A stretch of 64,000 nt of DNA from Liolophura sinensis (lineage: Eukaryota; Mollusca; Polyplacophora; Chitonida; Chitonidae). Shown piece by piece: positions 27,979 to 40,800 of the stretch. The notes under the pieces were generated by a model that saw only the letters and a list, made by a program, of their open reading frames with translations, did not search any database and was not told the origin of the DNA. Made by a program: the position numbers and the translations under genes. The stretch's first letter is position 1. Each line of letters begins with the position of its first letter. The DNA lies in NCBI RefSeq assembly GCF_032854445.1, contig NC_088300.1:48725682-48789681 (forward strand), given 5' to 3'.

Positions 27979-28060
27979 ACTGAATTGATGCCGGAAATGT
28001 TGAAGAGCACGTGCTCAAATTTAGCCAATGAAAAAGGTCGAAGGGTGCGGAAGGGCCCGT
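27979..28060. promoter_or_regulatory. Bidirectional promoter between SUCLG1 and GOLGA7
   Basis: Only 82 bases separate the SUCLG1 start codon (27978, minus) from the first in-frame GOLGA7 ATG (28061, plus). Both 5'UTRs and any core promoter must overlap here, or transcription must start inside the opposite gene's first exon. A CCAAT box is at 28025-28029 ('tagccaatga'). No TATA box was seen. Confidence 0.7.
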
Positions 28061-31000
28061 ATGTCAAAAATGGCTGAAAAACAGGTAGAAATTTGTCATG
28101 ATTATCCGTCATTTTGTCGCCTAGATTTCTCTGGCGGTAGCCAAGGAATCGTTAGCTGAGAGTGTATCAGTTTTACTGATCGCTCACAGAATCTTTTCGG
28201 AAAGATTGACCGTTAATGTGTATTAAATCAGGTTATGTTTCTTTTCACAAATTGGAATCTTACACATGGTCCAGTTTTCGCTATGTCTGCTTTTGACATT
28301 TCCTGAATATTTATTTGTAACTTGTTGTGGTGATTGAATTTTGGAATACACCCAGTCAGTTCTTGTCGATCCTACCACTGAGTCGAAATTCTGTTTGAAT
28401 TATACAGATCTGTCAAATGATTACCTTCCCGTGTCCTACTCTGTCTTCATATCACCCACTTTCAGTATAGACTTCGGATGAGATACAATGCGTAGGCCCA
28501 TGGTTATCTGAGTCAGAGTTCAGACTGTAAGATAACATTTTGAGAAGTCGTGTTTGCAAAATTAGAAACACAATTATCCAGCTAGTTTAAACACTATAGA
28601 GCATTTTCCGTCTGTTCTCGGATCTGTAAGTTTATATTCTCAGATATAGTCATCAAGCTTTTCACGAATGCTTGATCTCATTTGTCAGTTGGCATCACTG
28701 TTGCAGAAGAATTTAGGACTACACATATCAGGGAAATATACTTGCACACAGATTTGGCGAAAGATAACTTATGAACATATATAAGGAATTCAACACCAAC
28801 GGAAGATATTCTGAGGTCTATGCCTAGGTGATAGTCAGAAGCCAGATGCCTGGATGTCTGCAGTCTTGAATAGTATGTTCACAGAAGAACATATTGTATA
28901 ACAATTAATATCTTGTCTTAGGGGTGAATTAGGCCATGTGAAAAGTAACATTGTGTTGTTTTATTTATGCTTATTGCAGACAGCTATATTTATGAAGTTA
29001 CTGTTATATTTTATACCACATATCTATAGTTCCAATTACAATGCAGAATTGCATCTGAGCCATTCCACATATATATTATATTATCTTTTTAAGAGTGCTT
29101 GAAATGGGTTAAAATATGTTATGATTGAATCACCTACATTACATGGATAACTTGAAAATGACACAGTAGTGATTAAACAAAACAAAATGAGTCTAAACCT
29201 GGACATGTTCATCTGTCATCCAGAAGCACATTGAGACATTTAGAAAGATTAACATAGGCCCCAGTTCTTTACTGTTACAATAAGTGTTCAATTTGTTTTT
29301 ATCATTTCAGAATTACAAAATGGATGAGTTATCCAGAATATCTACGGCTCACTGCTCAAAGATTTTTGTACACAGGGATTTTTCAGAGGGAACGTCAGTT
29401 AGATTTCAGACGAAATTCCCCCAAGATCTAGATGGAAGGGTATGAACACAATGTATTGATAAGTTAGTTTAAAAGACATGTCATGAATTCATCAAATATT
29501 CTATCTGTCATTTGTTGTGAGCCCCGAAGACAGTTTTTGCGTACTTGTATGATGAGACAGAAGCATACATATTAGAGACTCTTGTGGGCCAAGAGTAACT
29601 GTTTTCCTGAAAGTTGACTAGACCTTGACCAATCAAGTCATGTTCAAATCCAGCTCTTCTAAGTACGGAGGATTCTTTCATATGCTGCCCAATTTTCTCC
29701 ACACATACACTTGACTGCTGTCAAATAAATCGAATGTTCTTGAGCACAGCATAAAACACCAGTCAGATAAACATAAATAAATATATTCATTTCGGCACTC
29801 TGGGTACATGATCTTGTTGTCTTTTTCCACAAGCGTGGCATGTACAAATTAGGTACCATACTTTGGAATGTGTACATCACCAAATTTCAACATAAGTCAA
29901 TGAATAAGAGAACTGAAGCATTAATTCCGCTAAACTGTAGCACACAGCAGGGTTGGAAATCAATATATGTAAACACATAGGGTGTGGTTTTTTTCTTTTC
30001 GTAGATTGACAGAGCGGCCTTTGATCGAACAGTCAGCAGAATCAATGAGATCTTTGTAAAGGCAGAAAGTTTGGGGGGCAGAACATATTGTGAGAGTTGC
30101 ATGGCCTGTCTGACTGCCTACCTGTCGTATCTATGTGTGGATACATATTATGAGAAGGTAAGCACCAATCACAGCACTGTATGTTCAGTTTGAAATGTTA
30201 ACCCAAATTCGGCTTCAGTATCCTTGAAGTGGACAGATGGTTGGTCTGAATGAGTTGCCAGAGGTGTCAGACATTTGAATAGAAATGGTTCTGTTTTCTT
30301 GTCATCAGCTCTCTTAAAACGTTGTTCTGTTAATTCATTATTTTTACTTACCTTTACCAATCTCGTATTTTAGCAGCACAAGATCTGCTGCTTGGACTCA
30401 TTCTAACAGCTGCAGTACTTTTATTAAAACTGGTGATTATGACATGAATTCACTGAAGTAAAGTAGTAAAGATAGAATAGACAAAATAAGATACAGATGT
30501 CAGGTACTATGCTGTCAAGTAGCACATCTGATTGATGTTGTCTGAAGTTGTCCAGCATAAATATATCTTTCTATATATTCTTTTTTTTTTTTTTGCTTCA
30601 GTGCTTGAAAGAGATTTCCCGATTTATAGAAGAGCAGAACAAGACAGTGTATGTTCCGAGAGGCTTGATGCTTGTAGACCCTGTGGAGAGAGGCCTCAGA
30701 GTTGTATCCTTTTGTTCTTGTTTTATATTAAAAAATCACATGGATACTTATTACTTTTAGTTTTGGGGTTGGTGTATTACCTTAGACTGAGATATCAGAG
30801 GAGACAGACACTGGAAAGGGGGTTATCCTCAAACTCAAATTCCACCATGACACCGACTGCACTCATATAAATTTAAAATAAAATAAAAAAAACACAAGAT
30901 TGAAGTATACATGTCTGTTTATCAGCTGAAAGACCATTAAACACTGTTCAGGAAAATAGTTTGATTTATTTTTTTTTTAATTATTTCAACAGATAAAATG

Positions 31001-31454
31001 CTTTTAAAGCATTGGATTGTATGGTGGTCTGTTTAGACAGTATGGTCATACAAGGCCATCGTAGAATCAGATATTTGAAATGTATGTTTCTGGGATGAAA
31101 AAATTGTAAAAACATAAATTGAGTTGTTTTTACCCCTAGCATTTAATGATCTTTCATCTGACACATGCATGTACTTCTTGTCAATGTTGTCTTTGCCTTT
31201 AAAGCCAGAACTCATAAACTGAACTTTTAGTATTTAGTATACTAAATGAATTCCCTTTATGCCTTTATTCACATTGAATTCGTACTGAACATTTGTGTCG
31301 CAAATCTTCTTTAATATATATAAAGGAACTGCTTAGTAAACTCTGTTTCCAAGGAAAGTGTTTTAGGGTGACGTGTATATTCAACATTCCAAATTGTCCT
31401 TGACTGCTGCACCAGCTGGAGATCTGTGTACTACAGGATCAAGGCCCAAGGTGA
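28061..31454 (+). CDS. GOLGA7: Golgin subfamily A member 7 (GCP16), DHHC palmitoyltransferase accessory subunit
   Basis: Exons: 28061-28084, 29311-29439, 30005-30157, 30602-30703, 31416-31454, all with GT-AG edges and phase 0. They give 148 residues (human 137). It matches remembered human GOLGA7 along its length: VFIQRDYSSGT versus [15 protein letters not shown] in both, and TDPIERGLRV versus [10 protein letters not shown]. The cysteine cluster [11 protein letters not shown] (residues 80-86) covers the two cysteines reported as palmitoylated in the human protein. In vertebrates it binds ZDHHC9, stabilises it, and the complex palmitoylates Ras at the Golgi. The final exon encodes [12 protein letters not shown], a counterpart of human IEITIYEDRG. 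ATGs at 28061 and 28070 are both in frame; I chose the first. The N-terminus is longer than the human one. Confidence 0.93.
29565..29785 (+). mobile_element. SINE family A, decayed, opposite orientation
   Basis: The tail 'gttcttgagcacagcataaa' followed by 'acaccagtcagataaac' matches family A read from its head side. The body ('ttcaaatccagctcttct') is compatible with a decayed tRNA-like B box. It lies in GOLGA7 intron 2. Confidence 0.5.
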
Positions 31455-34400
31455 TCAGCTGGCTTCCATCATACCTGGACACAGTTTTAGCATTTACTGG
31501 ACAGTGGTCAGTTTGAGGCGTTGGTCAATTTGAGGCATTCGCTTATTACATTGTCATATCACTTTGTTTTAAAGAGTAAACTATTTGTGAAATTCATAGA
31601 TCAGTGAAATATTTTTTTTATTTATGACTAGACCGGGAGAGTGACAGTAGTTGTTCTGCCCATCAACATTGCTAAGTTTATGTGATGAGAGGAGGCATAT
31701 ATTGGTGTTCTGTAGTCCGTTCTGAATTGTTGTTTGACCTAAATGTTACATGAATAATTGTACATGAATATTCATCATTTCTTTTGCCAGCATTGTTTCG
31801 AAGATTCTTTACCCACTGTAAGTAATTTCCACTTCATTAATATGAAAGAGTTCCCACCTAGGTTAGCATTGATAGGCCAATCACATCGCTGATTGTATTA
31901 CTGTATATGAACTATATACCTTCCTGTCCAGAGAGATTCTTGTGCGATATTTTTGTCAATCTCATAATCAAAATTCAGAAGTAAGAACTAAATTATAGGC
32001 ATTTGATTACTTACTGGTGATTATGGCAGGGCCCTGGCTGGCAAATTTATCTGAGGGGTTCTCTCAAAAGACAACTAGCCGTTTGAAAATCAGGTTCTAA
32101 TCTAGGAGCTAGATCATCTGTAGATTTATATGAGGTACATGTACCTGGTAAGGTGTAGTAGTTTCTTCTGGACAGCACATGCTGTGCTCCACTGGTAAAC
32201 CTGACTGCGAACATAACACCAGTGCTGAAATATAACACCATTGAAATAAAAGAGATTTAGAGCACGACGTCTCCATCTGCATCTGCATCTGCATCGTACT
32301 GCATCATATGTGTACAATGTAAATATGTGACAGTAAACATGACACTGCAGAAAGCATTTCAGTGGTTGAGCTAATATAACATGGAGTCTACCTGTTAGAG
32401 ACCTGGTAGCTATGACGAGATTTTCACAGGTGCATTTCTGTAGATGAGTGAAGGAAAGGGAATAATCAGCTTCAGCAATTCAGCTATTTCACATGTATTT
32501 AATTTTCTTAACTGCATGAATTTTTCTCACTGAATATCCATATGCATAATATGATATGCTCTTCCGGTAGTACAATATGAAATGCTCTATTTTAACATTC
32601 TTTTTGTAAAATTCTTAGTGTAAAATTATACTTCAGAAGTAACTATATAGCTGTTCATCTGAAGTTTTATTGACAAATATACTACACTCAGATTTCCTGT
32701 ATACATGTGTATTTAATATATGTACTATGTTTAACATTCTAATAATCTAATAAGTGTCACAATGAATTTGAACTTAACAGTTACATATAAATCTGTCAGA
32801 CTTCAGTGTTGAATACATGCAAAAAAAAAAATCATCTAACATTTACAACACTTACTAATATATTGTGTTCTTAATTTCAGTCTTCTGTACTTCCAGGATC
32901 ATATATAAACATTTATTGTGCATTATATCATGTTTACTGCCTTGAGCTGACTTAAATTTACAGTTTGTCAGTTTTTGAAAAATAAAATTGTGTGCTAGGA
33001 TCCACGTGGACACTACATGTAGTTTTGAGTTGCTAAATATTGCTATCAATATTAACACAGCTTTACACCATTATTATGCTATCAATATTGCAGATGTTGG
33101 ATTCCCAAAATTTTCTGTGTGAGACAAAATTTGGTGTGTAGCATTTCACCCATGCATTTCAGTTAGTTTTTGATTCTTGAGAGAGTTTTGACTTCTATAA
33201 TTGAATTTAAGAATGTTTGAGCAGTCTATAATGCAGATTTTTGGCAAAAAATGTATATTCACTATTGAATCAATTTTATCAAGAATAGCTTAAAATATTG
33301 CCTTTCAGTAAATATCAGTCATGTACCTGTGCAAACCTCTTTTGAGGACTTTCTCACCCGTTTTGAATGGTAACATGTGCACAGATGCAGCTGATATTAT
33401 GTGAGAGTTAAGGTTTTGGTCTATTCAGAAACAATAGCAAAAAGTAGATTGGATTTGTGCTGATTAATATTTTGCTCAAAATCTCCCCAATAGCTTTTTT
33501 ATTAAGTTTTGATGAATCACTCAAGAGGTATTTGTCATTGATTTTTATACACACTCCAGTATGTATATGTTTTGACGCCAAATGAATTATTAATGGTGAC
33601 ACACTATTCTGAGTACTGATATTTTCATTGGTATGGGATCATATTTTTTTAAAATTAAGAATCTCCCCAGAACCTTGATGACTTCTGCTGACATTATTGA
33701 AGGTCAGTCAACTCAAATGTATTTGTTTAGAATTTATGATCCTGAAATGTTGGGAAAGCTTTATAGTTACTCTGTCATAAAGAAATATTAAACTGCTGTA
33801 CATATTTTTTTGTTATTTCTCCATCATATAGAAGTGATGTAAAAAACAAATGTATTTCAGATTCGTCTCTTAGTCTGAGCAAAATTTATCCGTGCAGTCA
33901 GGTTTGACTCTGTAGCAGATGTTTATTTATACATGTATATTTGAATATTTTATTGGATTATTTAGTGCAGCACAGATGTCAGTGGAGAGATGTCATTTGT
34001 TTTTTGTGATCTGCAGGAAATATGTTAGCAATAGTCATATTGCTTTTAATGTTAAGAAACATGTTTGTCAACATACGTGGCTACCTGCATATACCTATGT
34101 AGTACGTTTTAGGTTGTAGAGCTGACTGGCAACCTCCATGGACTTGCAGAAGAACTTTGCTTTTTTTTCTGGCCAGTTATATGTATACCTGTTCCAGCTT
34201 CGTATATGTGTTCAAGCTGTATAGCATTGTTGCTATACAGTATATTAAAGGCCAGCAATAACACAATGTTATTCAAAAAGAATGGAATAGGGTATTGTAA
34301 AGAGACTTCAAAAATTTTTCTGTTTACAAGTCTTTGTCATAAACACATACATGTATCCTGCAGATAATGTGGATATTCCATTCTTCTGGATGAACTAGTT

Positions 34401-35042
34401 GTGGTTAAGGCCGTCTGTACATTATCATAAAGCATTCTGACTTTCATACTCTCGACATGTAAAAAAGAAAGAAAAAATTCTGTAATAACTTTTTTCTTCT
34501 GTCATTCTATTCCTTTAAAATTCACGTGTCATTGGAGAAACTGGATACTAAACATGTCCCTGAAGTGGTGGACACTTGTTTCCTGATAGTAGAACACCAT
34601 TAAATTCACATTTGCATATTCACCTGAGGATTACAGATTCCCAGTAGCAAGTTACTCGTTAAGCACAGGTAAGGTGTCTGTTTTTCTGAAGTCATGGAAG
34701 ACGGCCTAAAGCTCTTAAGCTTGTGAATGTTTTGTTTGTATGCTTGGGATTTTACATCATACTTAACAGTCTTGTGATGACAAGGGTTCATTAGTTGTGT
34801 TTAAATGTGTAGTACCTCTTGTGTGTTTGTTTTAGGATATAAATAAAGTATGTGATGCTTACAGTATGTCACCTGTATCTAAGAGTTGTTTCCATTGTTC
34901 CGCCTTTTTTCTCACAATGTGCTTAACAAAGTTGGTACTTCAAGTCTTTAATCAAATGAAAATTGGAGAAGTTAGTTGAACCCAACAGATGTGATCTTCA
35001 AAAAGTTCAGCATTTTGTCAGCATTCTGTCAACGAAATATTC
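31455..35042. other. GOLGA7 3'UTR and start of gene-free convergent region
   Basis: No exon or RNA gene was seen. Several AATAAA signals follow the GOLGA7 stop (for example near 32244, 32980 and 34845), and I cannot tell which is used. The sequence is AT-rich, with simple runs such as A(10) at 32821-32831 and short 'gcatct' repeats near 32275. Confidence 0.45.
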
Positions 35043-35253
35043 TAATTCCTTAACCGTTTGGCATAAGAATGGGCATATTTCAGTCCAGTTTATGCACATT
35101 TTTAATTTGATTTTGGAGATGCAACTGCATTCGTTGGATTGGCAGGTTTGAGGGCTTCACAAAAACTGTAATTTTATCAGTTTACACAGAATAACACCTT
35201 CATAATATACTTGAATAAACATCTTGCAAACATGTGAAAATGTTGAAAACTTA
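35043..35253 (-). mobile_element. MITE, family D copy
   Basis: It contains 'tttatgcacatttttaattt' and 'ggattggcaggtttgagggc', in the same order as the copy at 36.6 kb. Ends are degraded versions of the 'taattcttcaaccttttc' inverted repeat. Confidence 0.7.
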
Positions 35254-35433
35254 CAGTAGATTTCTCCTTTACACCTGTTGCGAATGTTTACCACTTGTGA
35301 GTTGTACAGTTCTTTTTTGTTAACTGTAGACATGTAAAGGTACAAGAATAGATGGATGGATGGACACGTCCGACAGCCCACATCCTGGATGTCAGGACCA
35401 ACAAGTGAACATATTTGTAATGTAACTTATGAA

Positions 35434-35436
<3 letters not shown>

Positions 35437-35470
<34 letters not shown>
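35437..35470. repeat. (TA)n microsatellite
   Basis: A perfect TA run of about 34 bases. Confidence 0.95.
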
Positions 35471-35472
<2 letters not shown>

Positions 35473-35885
35473 TGAATACAAGTCTCAAAATAAAACACTT
35501 CTCTACTGGACTGAGGCAGTTCAGCAGGCCAGAGAGTGTGAATCTACATTTATAAAATATCTCTTCTAACACATGGCCTAGCTGATTCCAAGGGGGAACT
35601 GGGAATAAATTTCAACCTCCTTCCGCTCTACAGGTTGTTCTGTCAACCATTCAGTCAGTTGATTGTTTAGTCAGTCAAATATTTGTCATCCACTCTTTCA
35701 ATATGGGTCATTTTGCGAACAAGACAACATGAAACTTTAAATCATCAACCTTTCGCAAAAGGCCACAGATGTTGTGGATTGGTGCTCAATTCTTAACAAT
35801 TGATATAAGGTTGTGCACTTGTAAATTGTCCACAGGCAGGCTTAAGCTGTGAAGAAAATTAGGAGTGCTTAACGTGATAAGAGTA

Positions 35886-36071
35886 GGCTCACTGAGGCTT
35901 CCCCTTCCTCATGCTGGTCATACGTGGGAAGGTCTGTCAGCAACCTGTGGATGGTCATGGGCTTCCTTCGGGCTCTGCCAAGATTCCTCCCGCCGTAACG
36001 CTGGCTTCAGTGGAATAAGTGAAATAACATTGTGTATGGTGTAAAACGCCGAATGATTAAATCAAATTAAA
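35886..36071 (+). mobile_element. SINE family A, opposite orientation, head decayed
   Basis: Reads 'cactgaggcttccccttcct', then 'gggaaggtctgtcagcaacc', 'ggatggtcatgggcttcc' and the tail 'gtgtaaaacgccgaatga'. This is the reverse complement of the 36.9-kb copy. The tRNA-like head is mostly gone. Confidence 0.75.
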
Positions 36072-36561
36072 TGAAAGTAGGTTTACAGAACAAGACACCC
36101 ACAGTTTCCTTATATATAATACACTCATTTATTGTTAATGTGTCTGCGGCAAACAACACACTCACTCACAGTGTGTAACAAGCAAACCCAGGAGGTAAAT
36201 GTAAAATGAGTGTGAAAGTTCTACAGGATACAAATACCTGTGTGCACAATAATGGGTCACTAGTGATAAAAGTACATTGCTCACGCTTGACACTTTGATA
36301 TAGGGACTTACCTAGGTTGCAAAAGTAAAATAATTTCACCAACTTATTGCATGTTGTAATGATTTGGAATATTCAGAATATGTAAATCAGATGATCAACA
36401 TAGGCAGATTTTGAGAAGTACCAGAGAAATATAACCAGCTCTATGTCCAATATGGAGTTGTGCATTTTAATATGCAAATAAAGTTTCAAAATGTCGGGAT
36501 TTCATATGGGTTTCCTTATTTGAAGTTAATATACTTCATCCAACTCCATAATGCTGACATC

Positions 36562-36760
36562 CTAATTTCTCAACCTTTTCATGAAAGAGTGCAATTTATG
36601 CACATTTTTAATTTGGTTTTGGTGATCAAACTACATTGATTGGATTGGTCAGTGTCAGGACATCACAAAAAGAATAACTTCATCAGTCAACACACAATAA
36701 TGCCTTCAGAAAATGCTTGAGTAAACACCTCGCAAATACGTGAAAAGTTTGAAGAATTAG
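36562..36760 (-). mobile_element. MITE, family D, well preserved
   Basis: Ends are 'ctaatttctcaaccttttca' and 'tgaaaagtttgaagaattag', inverted repeats of each other. The interior, reverse complemented, lines up with the element at 54.96-55.15 kb ('ctcaagcattttctgaaggc' versus 'ttcaagcatattctgaaggg'). Confidence 0.85.
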
Positions 36761-36930
36761 ACCTATGTATTAAGTTAATCTGTATCACAGATAAAATTCC
36801 CCCAAAATAGTAAATATATATTCAATGAAGGATGTTGATATGATTATTGAACGTGTTACCTGACTGCTGACTGTGATGCGATGTACAACTTTACTACTAT
36901 GCCATCTGCATATGATCGGAATATCGAGAT

Positions 36931-37187
36931 TTTTTTTTGATTGGTGTTTTACGCTGTACTCAAGAATATTTCACTTATACGACGGCAGCCAGCATTATGG
37001 TGGGTGGAAAAGGGGCAGAGCCTTGGGGAAACCCACGACCATCCGCAGGTTGCTGACCTTCCCACTTACGGCCGGAGAGGAAGCCAGCATGAGCTGGACT
37101 TAAACTCACAGCGACCGCATTGGTAAGAGGCTCCTGGGTCATTATGCTGCCCTAGCGCGCTAACCGACTGAGCCACGGAGGCCCCGC
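36931..37187 (-). mobile_element. tRNA-derived SINE, family A, full length with target-site duplication
   Basis: On the minus strand it begins with a tRNA-like head, 'ggcctccgtggctcagtcgg' followed by 'ttagcgcgctag', with A-box spacing as in a real tRNA; the B-box-like region is 'gtttaagtccagc'. It ends in 'gtaaaacaccaatc' plus an A run. An 11-bp duplication, aatatcgagat, flanks it at 36920-36930 and 37188-37198. This is the best reference copy in the window. Confidence 0.93.
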
Positions 37188-37838
37188 AATATCGAGATGG
37201 TTAACTCAATAAAATTGGCTAATGTATACAACAGTTCTTTCACACAAAGGTGGATCAGAAAGTCAACAAACACTGTTCAAGTTTACAACCAGTGTTAACT
37301 GACAAATATAGATGACCAAGAGCACCATGCATACATAGTGCAGTTCCATAACTCACAATACATCAGTAATATGACATTATTCACATCTGATAAGGTACAT
37401 TTCAGACAAATCTGGACACAAAGATGAACAGTTTAACATAATTCTTAGCACAATTAGTACATTCTACATGTTTTTTTTTTTCCTCATTTTCTTCTCCCTG
37501 ACAACTTTACTAACCACCATTATTGTGATGACTGAAATATTTACTCCATATCTGCTTTAATATGAATTCAATTTGGCAGTTTTCTTGCTTGTGAAATGAA
37601 CAATAATCTTTTCTGTTAGCCTCTTATATATATAAATCCTTGTACACAACCTTTGCTAAAACCATACAGCCAAAATGAAGCAGTTAGCTCCACACGAAAT
37701 TTTTTATAACACTGATAATCATTTGAATGTATATGGGTGGAATGAAGCATTTCCAAACAGGTCAGCACTGTTTACCAGGGAATTTTACACAGCTTATATT
37801 TCTGTCCACATCACACATTTATCTGTGGGTCACACTGC

Positions 37839-40800
37839 TTAGCTCCCTGCCTCATTTGTGCCTGAGGTAGAAACCGCAGATGCTCCCCCTGATGCAGCCT
37901 CCTGAGGTGGACTTTTAGCAGCATAGTTTCTGGCACCAAATATGACACTTCCAATTCTTACATTTGTACTTCCAACTTCAATCTGCAATACAAATATGAC
38001 ATATATGTTAATAATTGCTAAGTATGATGTGACATTGAGATTAGAAGTTAACAAACTGTTCTTACAATCGCACAATCCGTTTGTGACAAGCTAAACAGGT
38101 CTACTAAAAACATTAATACTTAAATCCTGTAGGTATTTAAGTAGAGCAAGCCAATAAATCTATTACAATAATGACAAACAGTCTGCCTCTGTGAGCAGAC
38201 TGCATTGAAAACCTTTTTACAAAACACAGAGACCGAAGATTATAAAAAGCCTAACTCAAGCATAGGCACAGCAAGTAGTTCCTAGGCTACAGAATAACAA
38301 CAATTCTACTTACGGCATGCTCAAAGTCATGTGACATTCCCATACTAAGTTCAACTTCCTCAGCTCTTAGCTGTTCCTGTTCACACACTTCCTGCCGACA
38401 GCGTAACATCAACTGACAACAGAAAACATGTACAGATTCCACCATGCCTTATTTGCCCTTTCTTTTTTACTTTCATTTATTGCTTTTTTATAATTATTAT
38501 TATTTTTTTTATCTATTCCTTATTTATTATTATATTCAACCACATTGGGAATGCTGTCAAAAGGGTTCCCATTTATATAGCTGAAGGAGAAAAGACCTTG
38601 TTTCAGTATCAAAACGCATAAATACTATCAAAGAACAACTATTAATTACTAGATGTTGTGTAAATCTGTGATATATTACCTGGAAGTCCGGGTTAGGTCC
38701 AGTAGTGAGATCATGGTCAAATGCTCCTATTGTCATCAGACCAATGAAGCTGAGTCTGGGACACTTCTCCCTCACAAACTTCACCAGACCACAGACCTGG
38801 GCAGGATTGCAGCCACTCTTACCTGAATAAACACAGATAACAACAACTCAACACACCAGATCATCTAACTAAACGATCACATGTAATTTACAAACAACAT
38901 TTTAAACAGTTAGTCAACACATCCTTAGTCACAAAGTTCATAGTCAACATATCCACAGTTATAACATTGATAATCAACATATCCATAGTTATTTATTTAT
39001 TTGATTGGTGTTTTATGCCGTACTCAAGAATATTCCACTTATATGACGATGGCCATCATAATGGTGGGAGGAAACTGGGCAGAGCCCAGGCAAACCCATG
39101 ACCCTCTGCAGGTTGCTGACAGACCTTCCCACGTACAGTCGGAGAAGAAGCCAGCATGAGCTGCGAACGCATTGGTCATTACACCGTGTTAGTGTGCTAA
39201 CCAACTGAACCACGGAGCGCCCAACATATCCATAGTCAGGCGGTTCATAGTCAATATATCCACTGTTACAAGCTTCACTGTCAACGTATCCATAGTTACA
39301 TGTTGATAATCAATACATCCATAGTCACAAGGTTCGTAGTCAACATATCCATAATTACATTATTTTTTTTTTTTTGATTGTTGTTGTACACCGTACTCAA
39401 GAATATTTCACTTATACGATGGCGGCCAGCATTATGGTGGGTGGAAACCGGGCAGAGCCCGGGGGAAACCCACAACCATCCGCAGGTTGCTGGCAGACCT
39501 TCCCACGTACGGCCGCAGAGGAAGCCAGCATGAGCTGGACTCGCACTCACAGCGACCGCATTGGTGAGAGACTCCTGGGTCATTATGCTGCGCTAGCACA
39601 CTAACCACCTGAGCCATGGAGGCCCCACATGGTTGATAATCAATATATCCATAGTTACAAGGTTTATAGTCAACACATCCATAGTCACAAAGTCAATAGT
39701 CCACAAATCCATCGTCACAAGGTTCACAGTCAACATATCCATAGTTACAAGCTTGATAGTCAACATATCCATATTCACAAGATCCATATATAACATATCA
39801 AGTCTATATTCAACAGTCTAGAAATAAATAAATATATTAGGATACTTTCTGTATGTCTTTAGAAATATGCAATGTTCATGTCCATCAACACAAGGATGTG
39901 CATTACGTGAACAACATCCATCAACCTCGTCCATTCAGTGAGCAACACACTGGCCTTACTGCTGTCAAACTTACTCGCCTCTTGACTTGTATTCACTTGT
40001 ACCATGACATTCAGGCTTTCAGCTTTTTCCATCTTTTCCCAAGTATTGTTTAAATTATGTGCCAATTTCTCTGAGTCCAATGTTTCCATTAAAAACAGAT
40101 TATTACAGCCTGTAAAAAAGTAACATTCCTGCTTCAATACAAAGTTGCACTATAACAGTGAGATTATAAGTCTCTGTTCAGAGAAGTACACACAGATGTA
40201 TTATAAACAGTGCAAGTAATCACAAAAAAAGACTACAAAACATGTGATACACTGTAAGTTCAATGCAAAAATCCTCATCAGAATTTCATTTTTTTCATCA
40301 GAATGAAACATTAAATGAAAGAAACTACATTAATGTTCCAAAAAACAACAATCCACAGATAGTTGTTAAATCTTACCTAGTACTTTGTTGATCTTATTCT
40401 TCTGAAGATGACCTATAAAGTGCCACTTTATATCCTTACATTTCTCTAAAATCTGGAAAACAAAATGGTGAACATTACCAATTACATCTCCAACTAAAAG
40501 GATTTTGCAAGTTACATGCATAAGCAATAAAATATCAAAGTAGCACAATCTTTATGGTTCAACAACTGCAGATAGACTGTTTGTCTGGCTGTTGCATGTG
40601 GTTTCTCTTTTTGATAAAACAGCAAACAATGTTTTCATTGTTTTTATTTTTTTTTTTTATAATTTCTACCATTTTATTCATTACTCAAACAAACTATTGG
40701 CAGTACATGTATGCAGAAAATACATATCAAAACAGCACTGTGGATAGGAACACCCTGCAGCTACACTGTATCCTGAACACCTCAAAACTTTCATTGATGT

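Larger units (their letters stand above)
38916..39800 (+). repeat. 30-bp minisatellite in a PLPBP intron, split by two SINEs
   Basis: Units of about 30 bp, such as 'tagtcaacatatccatagtt' plus 'acaaggttca', occupy 38916-38988, 39223-39360 and 39627-39800. The pieces are separated by two same-orientation family A SINEs. The 10-codon period shows in the minus-strand frame as repeated [10 protein letters not shown], which is a by-product of the repeat and not a gene. Confidence 0.9.

Noticed and set aside
37110-37187. Possible minus-strand tRNA gene ('gtggctcagtcggttagcgc')
   Set aside because: It is the head of a full SINE with target-site duplication; the acceptor stem does not pair.
39593-39796. 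Minus-strand frame with repeated [10 protein letters not shown]
   Set aside because: A by-product of the 30-bp minisatellite; no gene signals.
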